From Akanthomyces muscarius (Eukaryota; Ascomycota; Sordariomycetes; Hypocreales; Cordycipitaceae): a stretch of 64,000 bases of DNA. Positions 45,136 through 56,627 of the stretch are shown here, piece by piece (within the stretch, counting starts at the first letter, position 1; each line of letters opens with the position of its first letter). The DNA lies in the NCBI RefSeq assembly GCF_028009165.1, contig NC_079243.1, positions 2,046,001 through 2,110,000 of the forward strand, given 5' to 3'. Under the pieces are notes generated by a model. That model had not been told where the DNA came from. It did not search any database and saw only the letters and a program-made list of their open reading frames with translations. The translations under genes and the position numbers were made by a program.

Positions 45136-47021
45136 TGTGAAAATGGAGACAGGAGGAGGGAAGAGTGATATGGGAGGGGATTCACGATGTTGTCTGAACC
45201 TAGCCAAGCTCCGGGCTCAAAAAGAGCAAACGCCAAGCATCTTATAACATTTTCGAGAGTCCCATCCGGGCTTTTCCACCTGCTCCAAGGGGAAATGGCA
45301 GGCCGGTCGCGCCCCCATAAGATGAAGTCACCAACTGGAGCGGCATGGGTGCGCATGGTGGGCTGCGCAGATCGCCGCACGGCACGCTGCATCAACTAGG
45401 GCTCCATTGGGAAGGACAATGGGGTTGGTCCGGTCGCTATTCGCTCCCGGCTGCCGCCCAAGTTGGAGCCCGCTGCGGCCACCAGCCCTCTCGTGGATGA
45501 TGCTTGGGGGGGCATGGGGGTCCGAGTCCAAGCGATAGTGCTTGAGTGCCAAAGTGCTTGACAACTTGAGTGCTTCAAAAGTTGGCGGTGGAGCAACACA
45601 TGATCTGTGGATTATTATTAGTGCCTCGCGGACTCATTATTAGTTAGTGATCCATTGTGCTCCTGGTGATCATTGGCCTTGGTGGCAAAGACCACCAAAC
45701 CTTGGTCCACGCGACTCTGCAATAAGAGGCAGGTACCGTAGCCGGGAAATAACACTAAATCACCTTGAGGAACTTTGTCTTTGCAGTTTCACTATCGCCC
45801 AACGCAGAAGGTCAGTTGTCAAAGCCGTCTATCTATGCCGTTGTGCCCGATCTGTCGTGTTACCCAGCCACGACTGCCACTTTGTCTGCCTTGTTCCAGA
45901 TAAGCCTATCGTTGTCGCCTAGACCATGGCAATGTCGAGCTAAACATGGCGCGAACATGAGCTAAAATCCACTGTCAAGCAGCCTTTTGGTGGAACCGGT
46001 GGCCTAAGAGTCCGCCGAAAGGCGGGCGATCTATGGGGGTTGCGAAGCGGCGTGCGGAAAGCGGCTCTACGTTACCAGGGCAGTTGGTTGGCCTCTCACA
46101 TTCGCTCTGGCTCTGGCAACTTGCGTAGGCTCTGAAAGGTGCGAGTCTGTTGACAATTCATTTTCCCCTCGCTGGACAGCCGGCAGTTTGCAGTTCCATT
46201 TCCCAGTTCCTCATCTCTCTTCACCCGCCTCGCGAAAGTTCCTGGTCTGCCTTTTCCGGTGCTCGCGATACGACAACGGCTGTTCGGCTCTATAGTGCCC
46301 TTTTCCATGCACCCGTAAATATCGCTGTGCTCCCGAGGCATGCTACCTGCCCAAAACAGTAAGTTCGACTTGTTGGCAGCCAAGCAGCACAGCAGGCAGC
46401 AATCTACAGCAAAAAAGGATACGGGGCATTACGTGATGCGGTGCGTAATTAATAACAGGAATTATACAATTAAGCCATGCCCACGCCTTAACTACGCGGC
46501 AGTTGTCGTTGTGCCAGGGAATGTATCCGACGCATGGTGGGCTTCTCCACGAAATGGCGTCCGGGGCTGTGTTGAATGCCGCTAGACAGAACGTCACCTA
46601 CCGTAAATTCCGATCGGTCAAGATTTACCAGTAAGCCTCTGTGCTCGGACAATGACAACAGCCGCTGAGTTTAACAATTATGTATTACATGCTACGCGAG
46701 CGAAAAAACTGATACTGCAGTCCTATCTCTTTGTGTCGCTTGAGCGAGCTGTTTCACGCACGACTCGCGTCCGTAAATGCGCATTGAATGCGAGCTATAT
46801 AACCCTGTTTGGTAAGGCCGAGCGCTGCGCCATGCCAGCAGGGCGTACGCCAAGGCGCGAAATCGACGGCGCTGCCTGTCAATCTGCACGGCGCGTGTGG
46901 CGTTTCCTGGCGCGTCGCCGGTTTGCGTAGCTGAAGGAACAAGATTTTACTTCCAATTATTCACAAGGTAACTCCCCTATAATTCTAAATTCGATGGCTT
47001 CGGATTCAGTGTACACTCATC
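45136..47021. other. Intergenic region (1.9 kb) without supported genes
   Basis: It contains the carboxypeptidase promoter (minus) and the downstream region of the ferroportin-like gene. Short overlapping frames on both strands show no domains or consistent splice signals. Confidence 0.4.
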
Positions 47022-48690
47022 TCAGCGCTCCGTCTCTACCTTCAGACAAGCCGGTGGGTGGAACAGATGCCCGCGACGATGTCGGACAAAGAAGGCATAC
47101 AGCCCGCCGGCGATGTATACAGCTGCAATGCTAATGACAAGCGGCCAGTGGAATTGCTCGGGACGGGAAAATGCAATCGTCACTGCAAACGAGAGCAGCT
47201 CAAACAAATTCTGAAAAGAGGCTTCGACACTCGAAAATGCGCCTCGATTGCCGTCTTCGACTTCCTGGTAGACAGGGTTAGTGAGGGAATTACTGGAGGA
47301 CTTTAAGCGGCGTCAACAAACCTCTTGAACTATGGTTTGTGCACAGAGATCGTATCCCCATAGGCCGAGACGGCTCAGCGCAATGCAGACGATGAGCCCA
47401 GCGACCGATGTCCATGCGTGATGAGCATCGGTGCCAAAGCCATCGCGAAGAAACATGCCTAGTCCAAGCGTAAGGCATATCATTTGCCAGCTGAGGCTCC
47501 ATATTCCACCGCGGATAGGGCCCATGTAGCTCATGAGCCGCGGGGCCGCCCACGTAGCGCTGAGCTCGATCACGGTGCTGCCCGTCCTGGCGATGCCGAC
47601 GTGCAATGGCGTGAAGCCGATAGACAGGAGAAAGGTGATGAATTGTCCGGAAAATGAGAGAACTGTGAAATAGAGCAGGGATAGAGAAAAGGAGGGTAGA
47701 AATGCTGAGTGTCTAAAGTAGTCGGTCAAAGACGAAATAGGGACAATGGCTGCCATGAATGTCCTGAAGCGAGTGACAACGGACGGTGAGGCGGCATCCT
47801 GCGCCGGGAAAAGATCCGTGTGATTATTTTGCAAAGCGTTAACGTTTTTATATACCTATATTTCGTTAGTGTTTGTCACGCAATGGCTTTGTGTGCATTT
47901 ATACCTTGGCAATGCAGCTATATTCAAAAGGCACCGACGACACATTCATGGCAAGCGTAGCCCCAATCGCGAAAGGAGTCGATATCGTCGCGATGAGTGA
48001 TATGGCCAACGGCCCCAACAGTTTACACAGCAAGTCAATCCGACGCATACGCGCATTTATGACTAGTTCACCCAGTTAGTATTCTGCTTCACGCACTACT
48101 CCAGCGCTGGGCCAAAACGTTTTACCTCGTCGCCAGCCCTCATCTTCTCCCGTCATGGCCACGACCCAATCCCGCTCGACGGCAATGGTATTCGCCATGG
48201 CCGCCACCTTTTCCACGCCCGCCAGCGCGCACAGCAGCGCCAGCAGCACGCCCACGACATGCGGCGACGCTTCTGCCGCGCGCCGCTCCGCCAGCAGCCA
48301 AAGGATCCCGCAGCTCGCCGCCACGGGCAGCCGCTGGCCGACAATGGACGCGCGCACGACGCGCAGGCGGTGGCCGCGGTCGATCCGCGCGCCGACCGGG
48401 TGCGCGAGGGCAACGGCGGCGAGGCTGCGCACCAGCGCGTACAGCGACATGGGGAGGAGCGTCTGCGGGAAGATGGACGCCAGGAAGAGGACGGCGCCAA
48501 ACTCAAAGAGCCGCGAGTTCCACGCGGACAGGGTGTGGGAGACGTAGAGCCTGGACTCGAGGCGGCGGCGCTCATGCACGTCGACTTCCTGCTGCGAGGC
48601 GGCGGCAACATCGCGGCGTGGATCGGCGCTGCTGCCCAGGAGCGGATCGGTCGCGCGCGCCGGCGGCGGGTTTTCGTCGTCGGAATGCAT
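47022..48690 (-). CDS. Ferroportin-type iron/metal exporter (SLC40 family)
   Basis: Four exons (48126-48690, 47905-48062, 47322-47855, 47022-47264) with introns of 63, 49 and 57 bp give 499 residues. Ferroportins export Fe(II) or related metals across the plasma or organelle membrane. The N-terminal signature L-Y-V-S-H-T-L-S-A-W-N-S-R-L-F-E-F is strongly conserved, followed by Y-A-L-V-R-S-L-A-A, G-x-x-I-D-R-G and the exon 2 stretch N-A-R-M-R-R-I-D-L-L-C-K-L-L-G-P. The later helices contain H-V-G-I-A-R-T-G-S-T and L-R-D-G-F-G. About 11-12 membrane helices are visible. The splice choice before E-V-E-D-G-N-R-G is fixed by the family pattern Q-E-E-V. It lies 19 kb from the ferric reductase; a shared iron role is inferred. 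Location (vacuole or plasma membrane) cannot be told. Confidence 0.9.
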
Positions 48691-49969
48691 GGCTGAATGG
48701 CAGCTCAGACGGTCAAGACCAATTTCTGGTTACATTCGTTACTTTCTAGTGATACTTCCGACGACCGTCTTTAAACAAAAGTTGTGCATGGGGGGCCGCA
48801 AGGAAAGGTGGTCCGACTCGGAAACCGGTCAGCCGGCGCAACTTTTGGCGTTGTTGACGCTGAGAACCTTGATAGTAAAGTCTCCGCTACAAAGGGATCT
48901 GCCAATCATACCAGTCGTCAACACACATGGTTATCGATGTGGAACAGAATTGCTGGTGAGTTTTGACATCGAGGTGGCCAGTACTGTCTTTACTTGTCAT
49001 GTAAATAAGGAGGATGCTCCAGCAACTACGAAACTAGTTGAGCGACCAGGCAGCCCGCCCTGAACCGTTCGATGCACCAAGAATTGGTAGATCTGCAAAG
49101 ACTTTACGGAGTACATCGACGTGCGCGTTGCTTCCCTCTCATGAAAGCGCGCCGAAAGCTTGGCACAGATTTTATGGACAATTAGGTTGATTCCCTCGCG
49201 GAATCTTCGAATGAAGTTTCGTCCGCTAATGTCTTTCAATACGAGTTTTTCTAGAACTCAGGCTAGAAGCAGCTAACCACAAGTGTCGTGTGCCATGTGC
49301 CCTAAAATAGAGCCTCCTGCTCAGCTGGATGCGAGATCAGGCTACACGATCGCGCCCCCCATACCCAGCATAATATCATAAGGCGCTGCAGTCTTCACGG
49401 TCCAAACTCCAATGGCGACACAATGCGGACTGCCGAGATTTCTAGCGACGAATATCCCATTTTCGAAGCCTGCGTCTTCCGGCAGTCGGCGGCTTACAAA
49501 GTGAAAGCTTGTCATGATGTGAGTGTTTCAGGAGAGGACCGGTTCTTCTGCATTGCAACCTTTTGTTAATATAGCAGTATAAAAGTGGTAAAACATACCG
49601 ACTGCATTTTTCAGGCCGCAAGAGCAGCCGTATGGAGCTGATGCCATGCATAAAACGCCGTTATGGAACTGGCCGAATCTGGGCCATATTGATCGTAGCT
49701 CGCAACCCTGCCTATACGATCGGAAAGCCCCATGCAATAAGCCTTGCTCGCTTACATGGTCACAGCTATGCAATGTTGACAAACGGTGTTGCGCAGCTTA
49801 CAGGTAACTAAATTGTGAGCTGAAGAGAAGACCATGTACGCTTTCGTATTCCACCGCCTCGTCTGTCGGCCAAGTCAAAAAGCGTCTGGACAGTGATCTT
49901 TTGCAATCCAGCGCCTCTACCACTCTGCTCGTCCATAACACTCAAATCTAACGCCATCTCAAATTGAAG
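48691..49969. other. Intergenic region
   Basis: About 1.3 kb upstream of the ferroportin-like gene. No coding region, RNA gene or repeat is supported. Confidence 0.4.
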
Positions 49970-50446
49970 TATTCATCGTTGACGGGCAAATGCCTCCAGG
50001 GTAACCGTTTCGCCGACCACAAGTGCAAGGTTCTTCAGTCCAGGCCTCATCAGGAGTATCACGTCAACGAATGCATCGACCTTCAAAATGTCGGGTATGC
50101 GCCCAATATACATCCGACCTGCTTTTCAAGCTACTCCTTCTGACAAATTCGATGCCGTTTCAGCTCACTCAACATGAATTTTCCTGGCAGCTGCCGTCTC
50201 TATGAGTATGTCCCCTTTTTCACCTCACCCAAGTCATGGAAGCGCACTCGTCTGTTCGAATGTCAATGCTGCTGACAATCATTAATTGGATACCAGTGTC
50301 ATGGCAAAGTTGCGGCCGACTTCGAAACCTACGACGGCGATGGAAAGGTCAGCCCCGAATGGGACTCAGCAGCTGGATATTGCCACGGCACCAGCCGGGG
50401 ACGGTGGGCCAAGGTCAAGTCCTTCGACTGCACCTGGAAGGACTAG
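49970..50446 (+). pseudogene. Remnant or unresolved gene of a small Cys-rich secreted protein
   Basis: Three blocks read like exons of one small protein. Block 1 (49970-50094) has G-K-C-L-Q-G-N-R-F-A-D-H-K-C-K-V and N-E-C-I-D-L-Q-N-V. Block 2 (50164-50205) has L-N-M-N-F-P-G-S-C-R-L-Y. Block 3 (50297-50446, stop TAG) has V-A-A-D-F-E-T-Y-D-G-D-G-K-V-S-P-E-W-D and ends K-S-F-D-C-T-W-K-D. Blocks 1 and 2 join in phase through a GTATGC...TTTCAG intron. Blocks 2 and 3 do not join in phase with the obvious GTATGT donor; a weak GTCCCC donor at 50210 would restore phase. No start codon with a signal peptide was found upstream of block 1. It is either a decayed gene or one with an N-terminal exon I missed. 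Family unknown. Confidence 0.4.
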
Positions 50447-53033
50447 GCAAAAACACAATTCCTAATTTATAATCGTTTGACTGCCGTTACTTCTAGTGTA
50501 CAGCATAGCCGTATTTCTTTCTTCCAACTTGGCTTACAAGAACGAATCTGAGACACATCGACCTTTGAGGAGCCGTATCTGGCGCGGCATGTCTGTCAAG
50601 CTTCAAAGTGGATAGACTAAAGAAGCACTTAAACACGTTGCTGGCCATTTCAGCCTTGCCTTTAGCCCTACTGATGTTTGTTGTCCGACTTGTGGCGCTG
50701 CGCGGAGGGCTCCCTTTTGCGACCTAGTCGATCGGCCTAGCAAATCGGCCACGACTAATTGTATGGGCTAAAAAACAACGCCTACTAAGAACTAAAACGT
50801 ATAAAGCTTTTTTATCTAGTGTCTTCCTTTTCTCACTTATACTGGAGTTGTTTCCGGGATACAGGATGAGCCGCTGCAGAGTGGCTGGCGAGACCGGGAT
50901 CCCGGGATGGCCACGCACGGATGACGGCACACTGCAGCTTGGCATCATAGGGCAAGGATCGATGGCTAGTTTTGAGACATTCAAAAGTTGCAATACATCA
51001 TAGAAGATTCCTGGCTAATCAATCTAGAGTTTTATTTGTCAGTTGAGGGGGCTGGCTGCTTTGTGACACGGGTGGGAAGCGCCCAGTTGCGGCGCGTGAT
51101 GAGTGCCTCAGACCATAGTTCCTTGCCGACTGCCGCGTCAGGAAATACGCCAAGCAACACATGAGAATGGACGAAAATCCGTCTCTGAGCAAGTCGGTGC
51201 AAGCCTCAGTGCACGTGACGTCGATGTCTACGCGGTCTTCTTTTCAAGAAGTCGATAGCATGACAACTCGACACACGGCTGTCCAGAACTAGTTATGGGC
51301 CAGCCTCGAAATTGAGTGTTACACGAATGAGGATTCAAGAGATGCGGCAAAGATCGATCTTATTGTATGGATTTCAGCTGTCCTCGACTGACTGGCCTCT
51401 ATCCATTGGAGTCGGAACATGCCAAGCGTTAAAAGGCATGCGCTGCTGTTAGCATGTTAGCATCTACAGTTTTCGTTTACAGATCGGTAGGCTAAGCAGG
51501 TTTGCATCTTGTTTATGAGGCAACGTTAGTCGTTTGTCTGTCTGTCGGCGCTGAACACTTCCGCCCTCCGGCAAAGTAACTGACGTCTTACTGCCACTGC
51601 AACCATGTTTCCAAAAGTCAGCCCCTTTGGTGCCTAGTCATTTTACTTGAAGGGTAGACAAGCTGTGCCTTTGTGAAAGGGATGCTTTCGATGTGGTACG
51701 CTGGAGGTGTGGGCTGGCCGCCGCCACAGCGCGTACTAGTCTGCCGCAAGCCGTGAAGAACAGGCCCTGTGTCGGGAGATGGAGCCTCCACCACACCGTG
51801 GGGAGCTCCGGGACGGACGCCTTGGAAGGACGACATTGGCGAATCGAAGCATTGGTCCGCTGCAGGTGTCACTGCCTCGCATCATCTGCAGGTCGTCGGT
51901 AGCACAGTGTTAGCGCCCGTCGATGAAGCCTTGTCCGTGTCTCGGCCTGGCAGGTTAGGCGATGGGCAGGCGGTCGAATGCATCATGTACAGCAGGCTGT
52001 AGCCATATGCGTTTGGCAATTTTTTACTGCTTTTTGCAGCGGAGGATGCCCGTGTTTTATCCCATGTCCCGGCCCATCAGATGGATATGAAACCGGACAC
52101 ATGGAAAAGGCCGTGATGGCTGCGGGTCGACGAAACGCGTTTCTGTCACAGGAGGGGGGCTCCGTGTTGAGAGCTGATGGAGAATGAAAAAGCGGCGCAC
52201 GGAGGATAAGAATGAAGAGGTTGGTTGGTTGGCCGTTTGCTGGGCGTTAAGTTATTGTGCAGCTTTGACAACGGCCAGGACAGCGACGAGGAGCAGGACG
52301 AGGGCTAAGCAACTAATTGGCCGCCATGGCAAGCCCACGCCCCACTGAATCATGGTTAGCTCAGCGCCTAGAAGGCCTACAAGGCCTAAAACTACGGCTA
52401 GAGGTCCAGAGGCTAGGTACCTACCTACAGGGAGCGAACAATGGGTTCAGCGCTGGTTGGGACTTGGGTGGTTGGCACCTTGGTGCAATTTAGGGGTCTT
52501 GTCCGCTGGCGCTGCCCGGCATCCACCGTAGGATACAGGGCATCAACCGCTAAAACTTGCTCCCACGCTAGCTCCTCCCAGTTAGCATCCTCACGGAACA
52601 GCTTCTGCCACACTACCAGCCTCACAAGCTCGTCCGGCCGGCCATTCTCCATCTCCCACCTCTTGTGTCAACTTGCTTCTACATCTCCTTTTGATGCAGC
52701 CTTGAAACCCGCTCGTCGCCCATCATCGCATCTGCAGCAGCCCCATTTGCTCGACATCTGCTGCCCTATTTTTCGCTGGCCTCCGTCTTTGCTCGTGGTG
52801 CCTTTCTTCTTCCCTCCACCTGCAAGCCTCTCGCGAAACGACTTTTGCCCAGAATCCCACCACACACCACACCTGTTCAGCCGACCGGACCCCCCTTTCC
52901 GGCCCTCTTTGCTCGCTGCCCACGGCCATCTTTAATCTCGGCAACCTACATTCAATCTCGCGATTCCGATCCGAGACTCTGCATAGCTGCAGCTACCATT
53001 TTACTTTAATTTCGACGCCGCCCAGAATTCATC
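50447..53033. other. Intergenic region and long leader of rac1
   Basis: No supported gene over 2.6 kb. The last 400 bases (about 52630-53033) are pyrimidine-rich and probably form the rac1 promoter and 5' UTR. A 164-codon plus frame at 52441-52935 there lacks protein-like composition. Confidence 0.45.
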
Positions 53034-53945
<912 letters not shown>

Positions 53946-54780
53946 ACGACCGTCCACCTCCCGACCTCACGCTCGATTCAAACATCATCATCCGCAACGC
54001 TACACGACGTTATTTCTGCTACAATGCGAATTTTGCGACTGACTGCCTGGGTACATATCAACTGATAACTGGAGTCCTTGTGTGTTATGGATGGGCGAGC
54101 CTTGCAACGCAATAGACAGACAATCCCTTTTCCAGCGAGATACCAGAAGGGCCTCGACCACCCAATCAGAGTGCCTTATGACTTTTTTATTTCCCCTCTT
54201 CATTCTTCTTATCTGGCGCATCTTATAATCTGTGGAGGGCTTTTGATTTTTTAAAAAGTCTTCCTTTTTTATTACCTCTTTGTTGATTTCTATACAACTT
54301 TATATACAAGTCGTCTTTTTTGGTTTCTAAATGCCAGGTTGTTTCTGCTGGGTGCTGCAACGGGTGTTTCTGAGCCCTACTTCAGTGTAATGGGCTTCAT
54401 TTTCTTTTTTCCACATGAAAGCTATATCAAGAGAACACTTGCACATTACAGAGCCTAATTTCAACTCGCGCGGGCTGAAAAATCGGGATGCTCCTGAGAG
54501 GTACTCGCAAGGTAGGCATATACGCAGGCACAATCCTTAATAGGGATCATGGCAGCTATATCAATTTGTATCAAGTCTCGCTTCGATTTAACTTTATATG
54601 CATCATATTCCAAGCCAAGAAACAGTATATCAATCCAAGCAGTAAACGCATAAAAAGTCTTTCGTCAACGCCATATCATACAAAACAAATATGCTTTTCT
54701 TTAAACCTCTTTTCCAACACAGACGCAGACCACCACGACAAAGTTCATGATCTCCATCGATTCAGTCAAGTCTGCCACAT
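53946..54780. other. Convergent intergenic region
   Basis: It lies between the rac1 and Nop6-like 3' ends and is AT-leaning (54230-54330). No gene or RNA recognised. Confidence 0.4.
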
Positions 54781-56027
54781 CTATCGACCCCAGCCTCCAC
54801 GGCCACGGCCACCACCACCGCGTCCGCCGCCTCCGCGACCACCGCGTCCACGGCCACCTCCACGGCCTCCACCACCACGGCCTCCCCATCCTCCCCGTCC
54901 GCGGCCGCCACCATACCCTCCACCACCGTTCAGGTCCTCCTCTGGCGCGTCGCTGCCCATCTGCGCGCGACGGCTCGGGTGAATCTGCTCATCCATGTGC
55001 TCCTGCTGCTCCTCCACGGTGCCGCTCTCGCCCTTGCCCTCCGTCGCCGCCGCCGCCCCCGTCTTGCCCGTCTTTTCCTTTTCGATGCGCTTGGCACGGT
55101 TCTCCTCTAGCTTGATGTTCTTTTGGCGAATCTTTTCCGATCGGTTGTCGCCTTTGCCGCCGCCTCCAGCACTACATTCCTCCCAGTCAGTACATGGACT
55201 TGCCTTGAAAAAGATGTATTCAATTGGGGGGAGGGAGAAGAAAACACTCACGACAACTCGACGTTAATCTTGCGCGCCTCCGACTGCCCGTCGTCAAACA
55301 TGCTGTGGTGGAACTTGTCCAGGCAGGTGCGCTGCTGGAAGACGTGCGCAAACTCGACAAAGGCGATGCCCTTGCAGGTGTGCTTGGTGTCGCCCTTGTT
55401 GGTCAGGCACCGCACGGCAATGGGCGACAGCGTGGCAAAGTGCGCCGAGATGCTGGCCGCCGTCGCCGTGTACGGCAGGTTGCCGACAAAGACAATGTGG
55501 CGCGCCGCCTTTTCAGGCTTGCCCTCCTCGGCATCCTCGTCGCCATTGGCTGCGTCGACGTCCAGGTCAATGCCGTTGCTGGCGCCATTGGGGATGGCGT
55601 CTTCGGGGGCGACAGTCGTGGTCTCATCGGACGAGGGCTTCTTGTTCTTTTTGGACTTTTTCTTGGGCGCCTCTTCCGTCTTGTCGTTCTTGTCCTTCTT
55701 TTCCTTCTTGCTCTTCTTGTCCTTCTTCTTCTCTTCGACCGCGGCAGTGGACTCGTTGCTCAACTCGCCATTGGCGGCGGCGTCCGACTCGTCGTCCTCC
55801 GCTTCGGGAAGATCCTGAAGGTCCTTGCGCTTGTCCTTCTTCTCTTTGCGGCTCTCCTTCTCGCCCTTTTTCTTCTTCTTGTCTTTCTTGACCTTCTTGC
55901 CGGTGTCTTCTACCTCGTCGTCGCCGCTGCGCTTGCGCTTCTTGGTAGAAGGGTCCGCATCTTGGTGAGTGTCGACTGGCTTGTCTTCAGCTGCGGCGAC
56001 AGCCTCTTGCGCACGCTTGCTCTTCAT
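54781..56027 (-). CDS. nop6: Nop6-like nucleolar RNA-binding protein (RRM plus RGG tail)
   Basis: Two exons (55252-56027 and 54781-55171; 80-bp intron GTGAGT...ATGTAG) give 388 residues. Nop6 takes part in early 40S ribosomal subunit assembly in the nucleolus. The N-terminal 170 residues are Lys/Glu/Asp-rich blocks typical of nucleolar proteins. An RRM follows at about 175-258, with RNP2 I-V-F-V-G-N-L-P-Y and RNP1 K-G-I-A-F-V-E-F; the intron falls right after it. The tail has a basic helix (K-L-E-E-N-R-A-K-R-I-E-K) and ends in an R-G-G repeat of about 45 residues (G-G-R-G-G-G-G-R-G). Yeast Nop6 is shorter and lacks the RGG tail. The RGG repeat is encoded by a GC-rich repetitive stretch at 54790-54920. 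Confidence 0.85.
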
Positions 56028-56057
56028 TTTTCTTTGTGCAAGTAACTAAAATACTAA

Positions 56058-56496
56058 TTATTGAGGCTTGTCGGAACTCGACAGTAGCAAATTGGTCCAG
56101 AAGTTTTTCCCATCCAGTTTTGAAATTTTAGCGGGGCCGTCCCAGAAAGTGGCTAGCCGCATGATATCCAGGCTTACATAACCACTCACCGCTGCACCGC
56201 ATCCATACAGTCCCATGATGGTTCTTTTCCCTGCAATAACATGGGTCGATTGACTGCGGATCAATGAAACTGATTATGAGGATACAAATCCTTAGACTTG
56301 ATTGAGCTTGTCCTCGAGACAGTACATATAACGGCTTCCCACCTGGACTACGTCCACTGTTCGTGTTCATGTCGTGTGGCACCGTACCCATACCATGCAC
56401 ATAGGCAATACCCTGCAGCGCACAAAAACTCGCAATCGCCCAAATAACATCGTAATTATTGCTACCAAGTCTAATATGGCCATAAGCCAGCTCCAT
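56058..56496 (-). CDS. Small two-exon protein, unknown
   Basis: Exon 56343-56496 joins exon 56058-56230 across a 112-bp intron (GTGGGA...TTGCAG). The phases agree (codon G|GG) and the fused frame is 108 residues with no stop. The first half has a hydrophobic stretch (Y-D-V-I-W-A-I-A-S-F-C-A-L-Q-G-I-A-Y). The second has G-L-Y-G-C-G-A-A-V-S-G-Y-V-S and K-N-F-W-T-N-L-L-L. I do not recognise the family. The two frames would be unrelated shadows unless spliced, and the matching phase is the main support. It lies 30 bp downstream (on the minus strand, upstream) of the Nop6-like start, so the Nop6 promoter would overlap this gene. Confidence 0.35.
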
Positions 56497-56627
56497 AAGT
56501 TTCTATCTCGAATTTAAGACTCATAATAAAGGTGGCACCCCTATCGGCTTTTCCCCTGTGCCCTCAAGATAACCATATTATAACGTTACATGATCCGCGT
56601 TTTGACCTCGAGCATTTGTACTGGGCT

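Noticed and set aside
43591..45168. 525-codon plus-strand open frame
   Set aside because: It is the antisense shadow of the serine carboxypeptidase gene; it has Val/Gly/Asp-rich composition and no domains, while the minus strand encodes all S10 catalytic motifs.
52441..52935. 164-codon plus-strand frame before rac1
   Set aside because: Pyrimidine-rich leader sequence with Pro/Ser/Leu composition and no domains; better explained as rac1 promoter and 5' UTR.
54790..54920. GC-rich tandem-like repeat
   Set aside because: It encodes the RGG tail of the Nop6-like protein, so the repeat is explained by coding.
55224..56045. 273-codon plus-strand frame
   Set aside because: Antisense of the Lys-rich Nop6-like exon; the Leu/Val runs come from complementing Lys/Glu codons.
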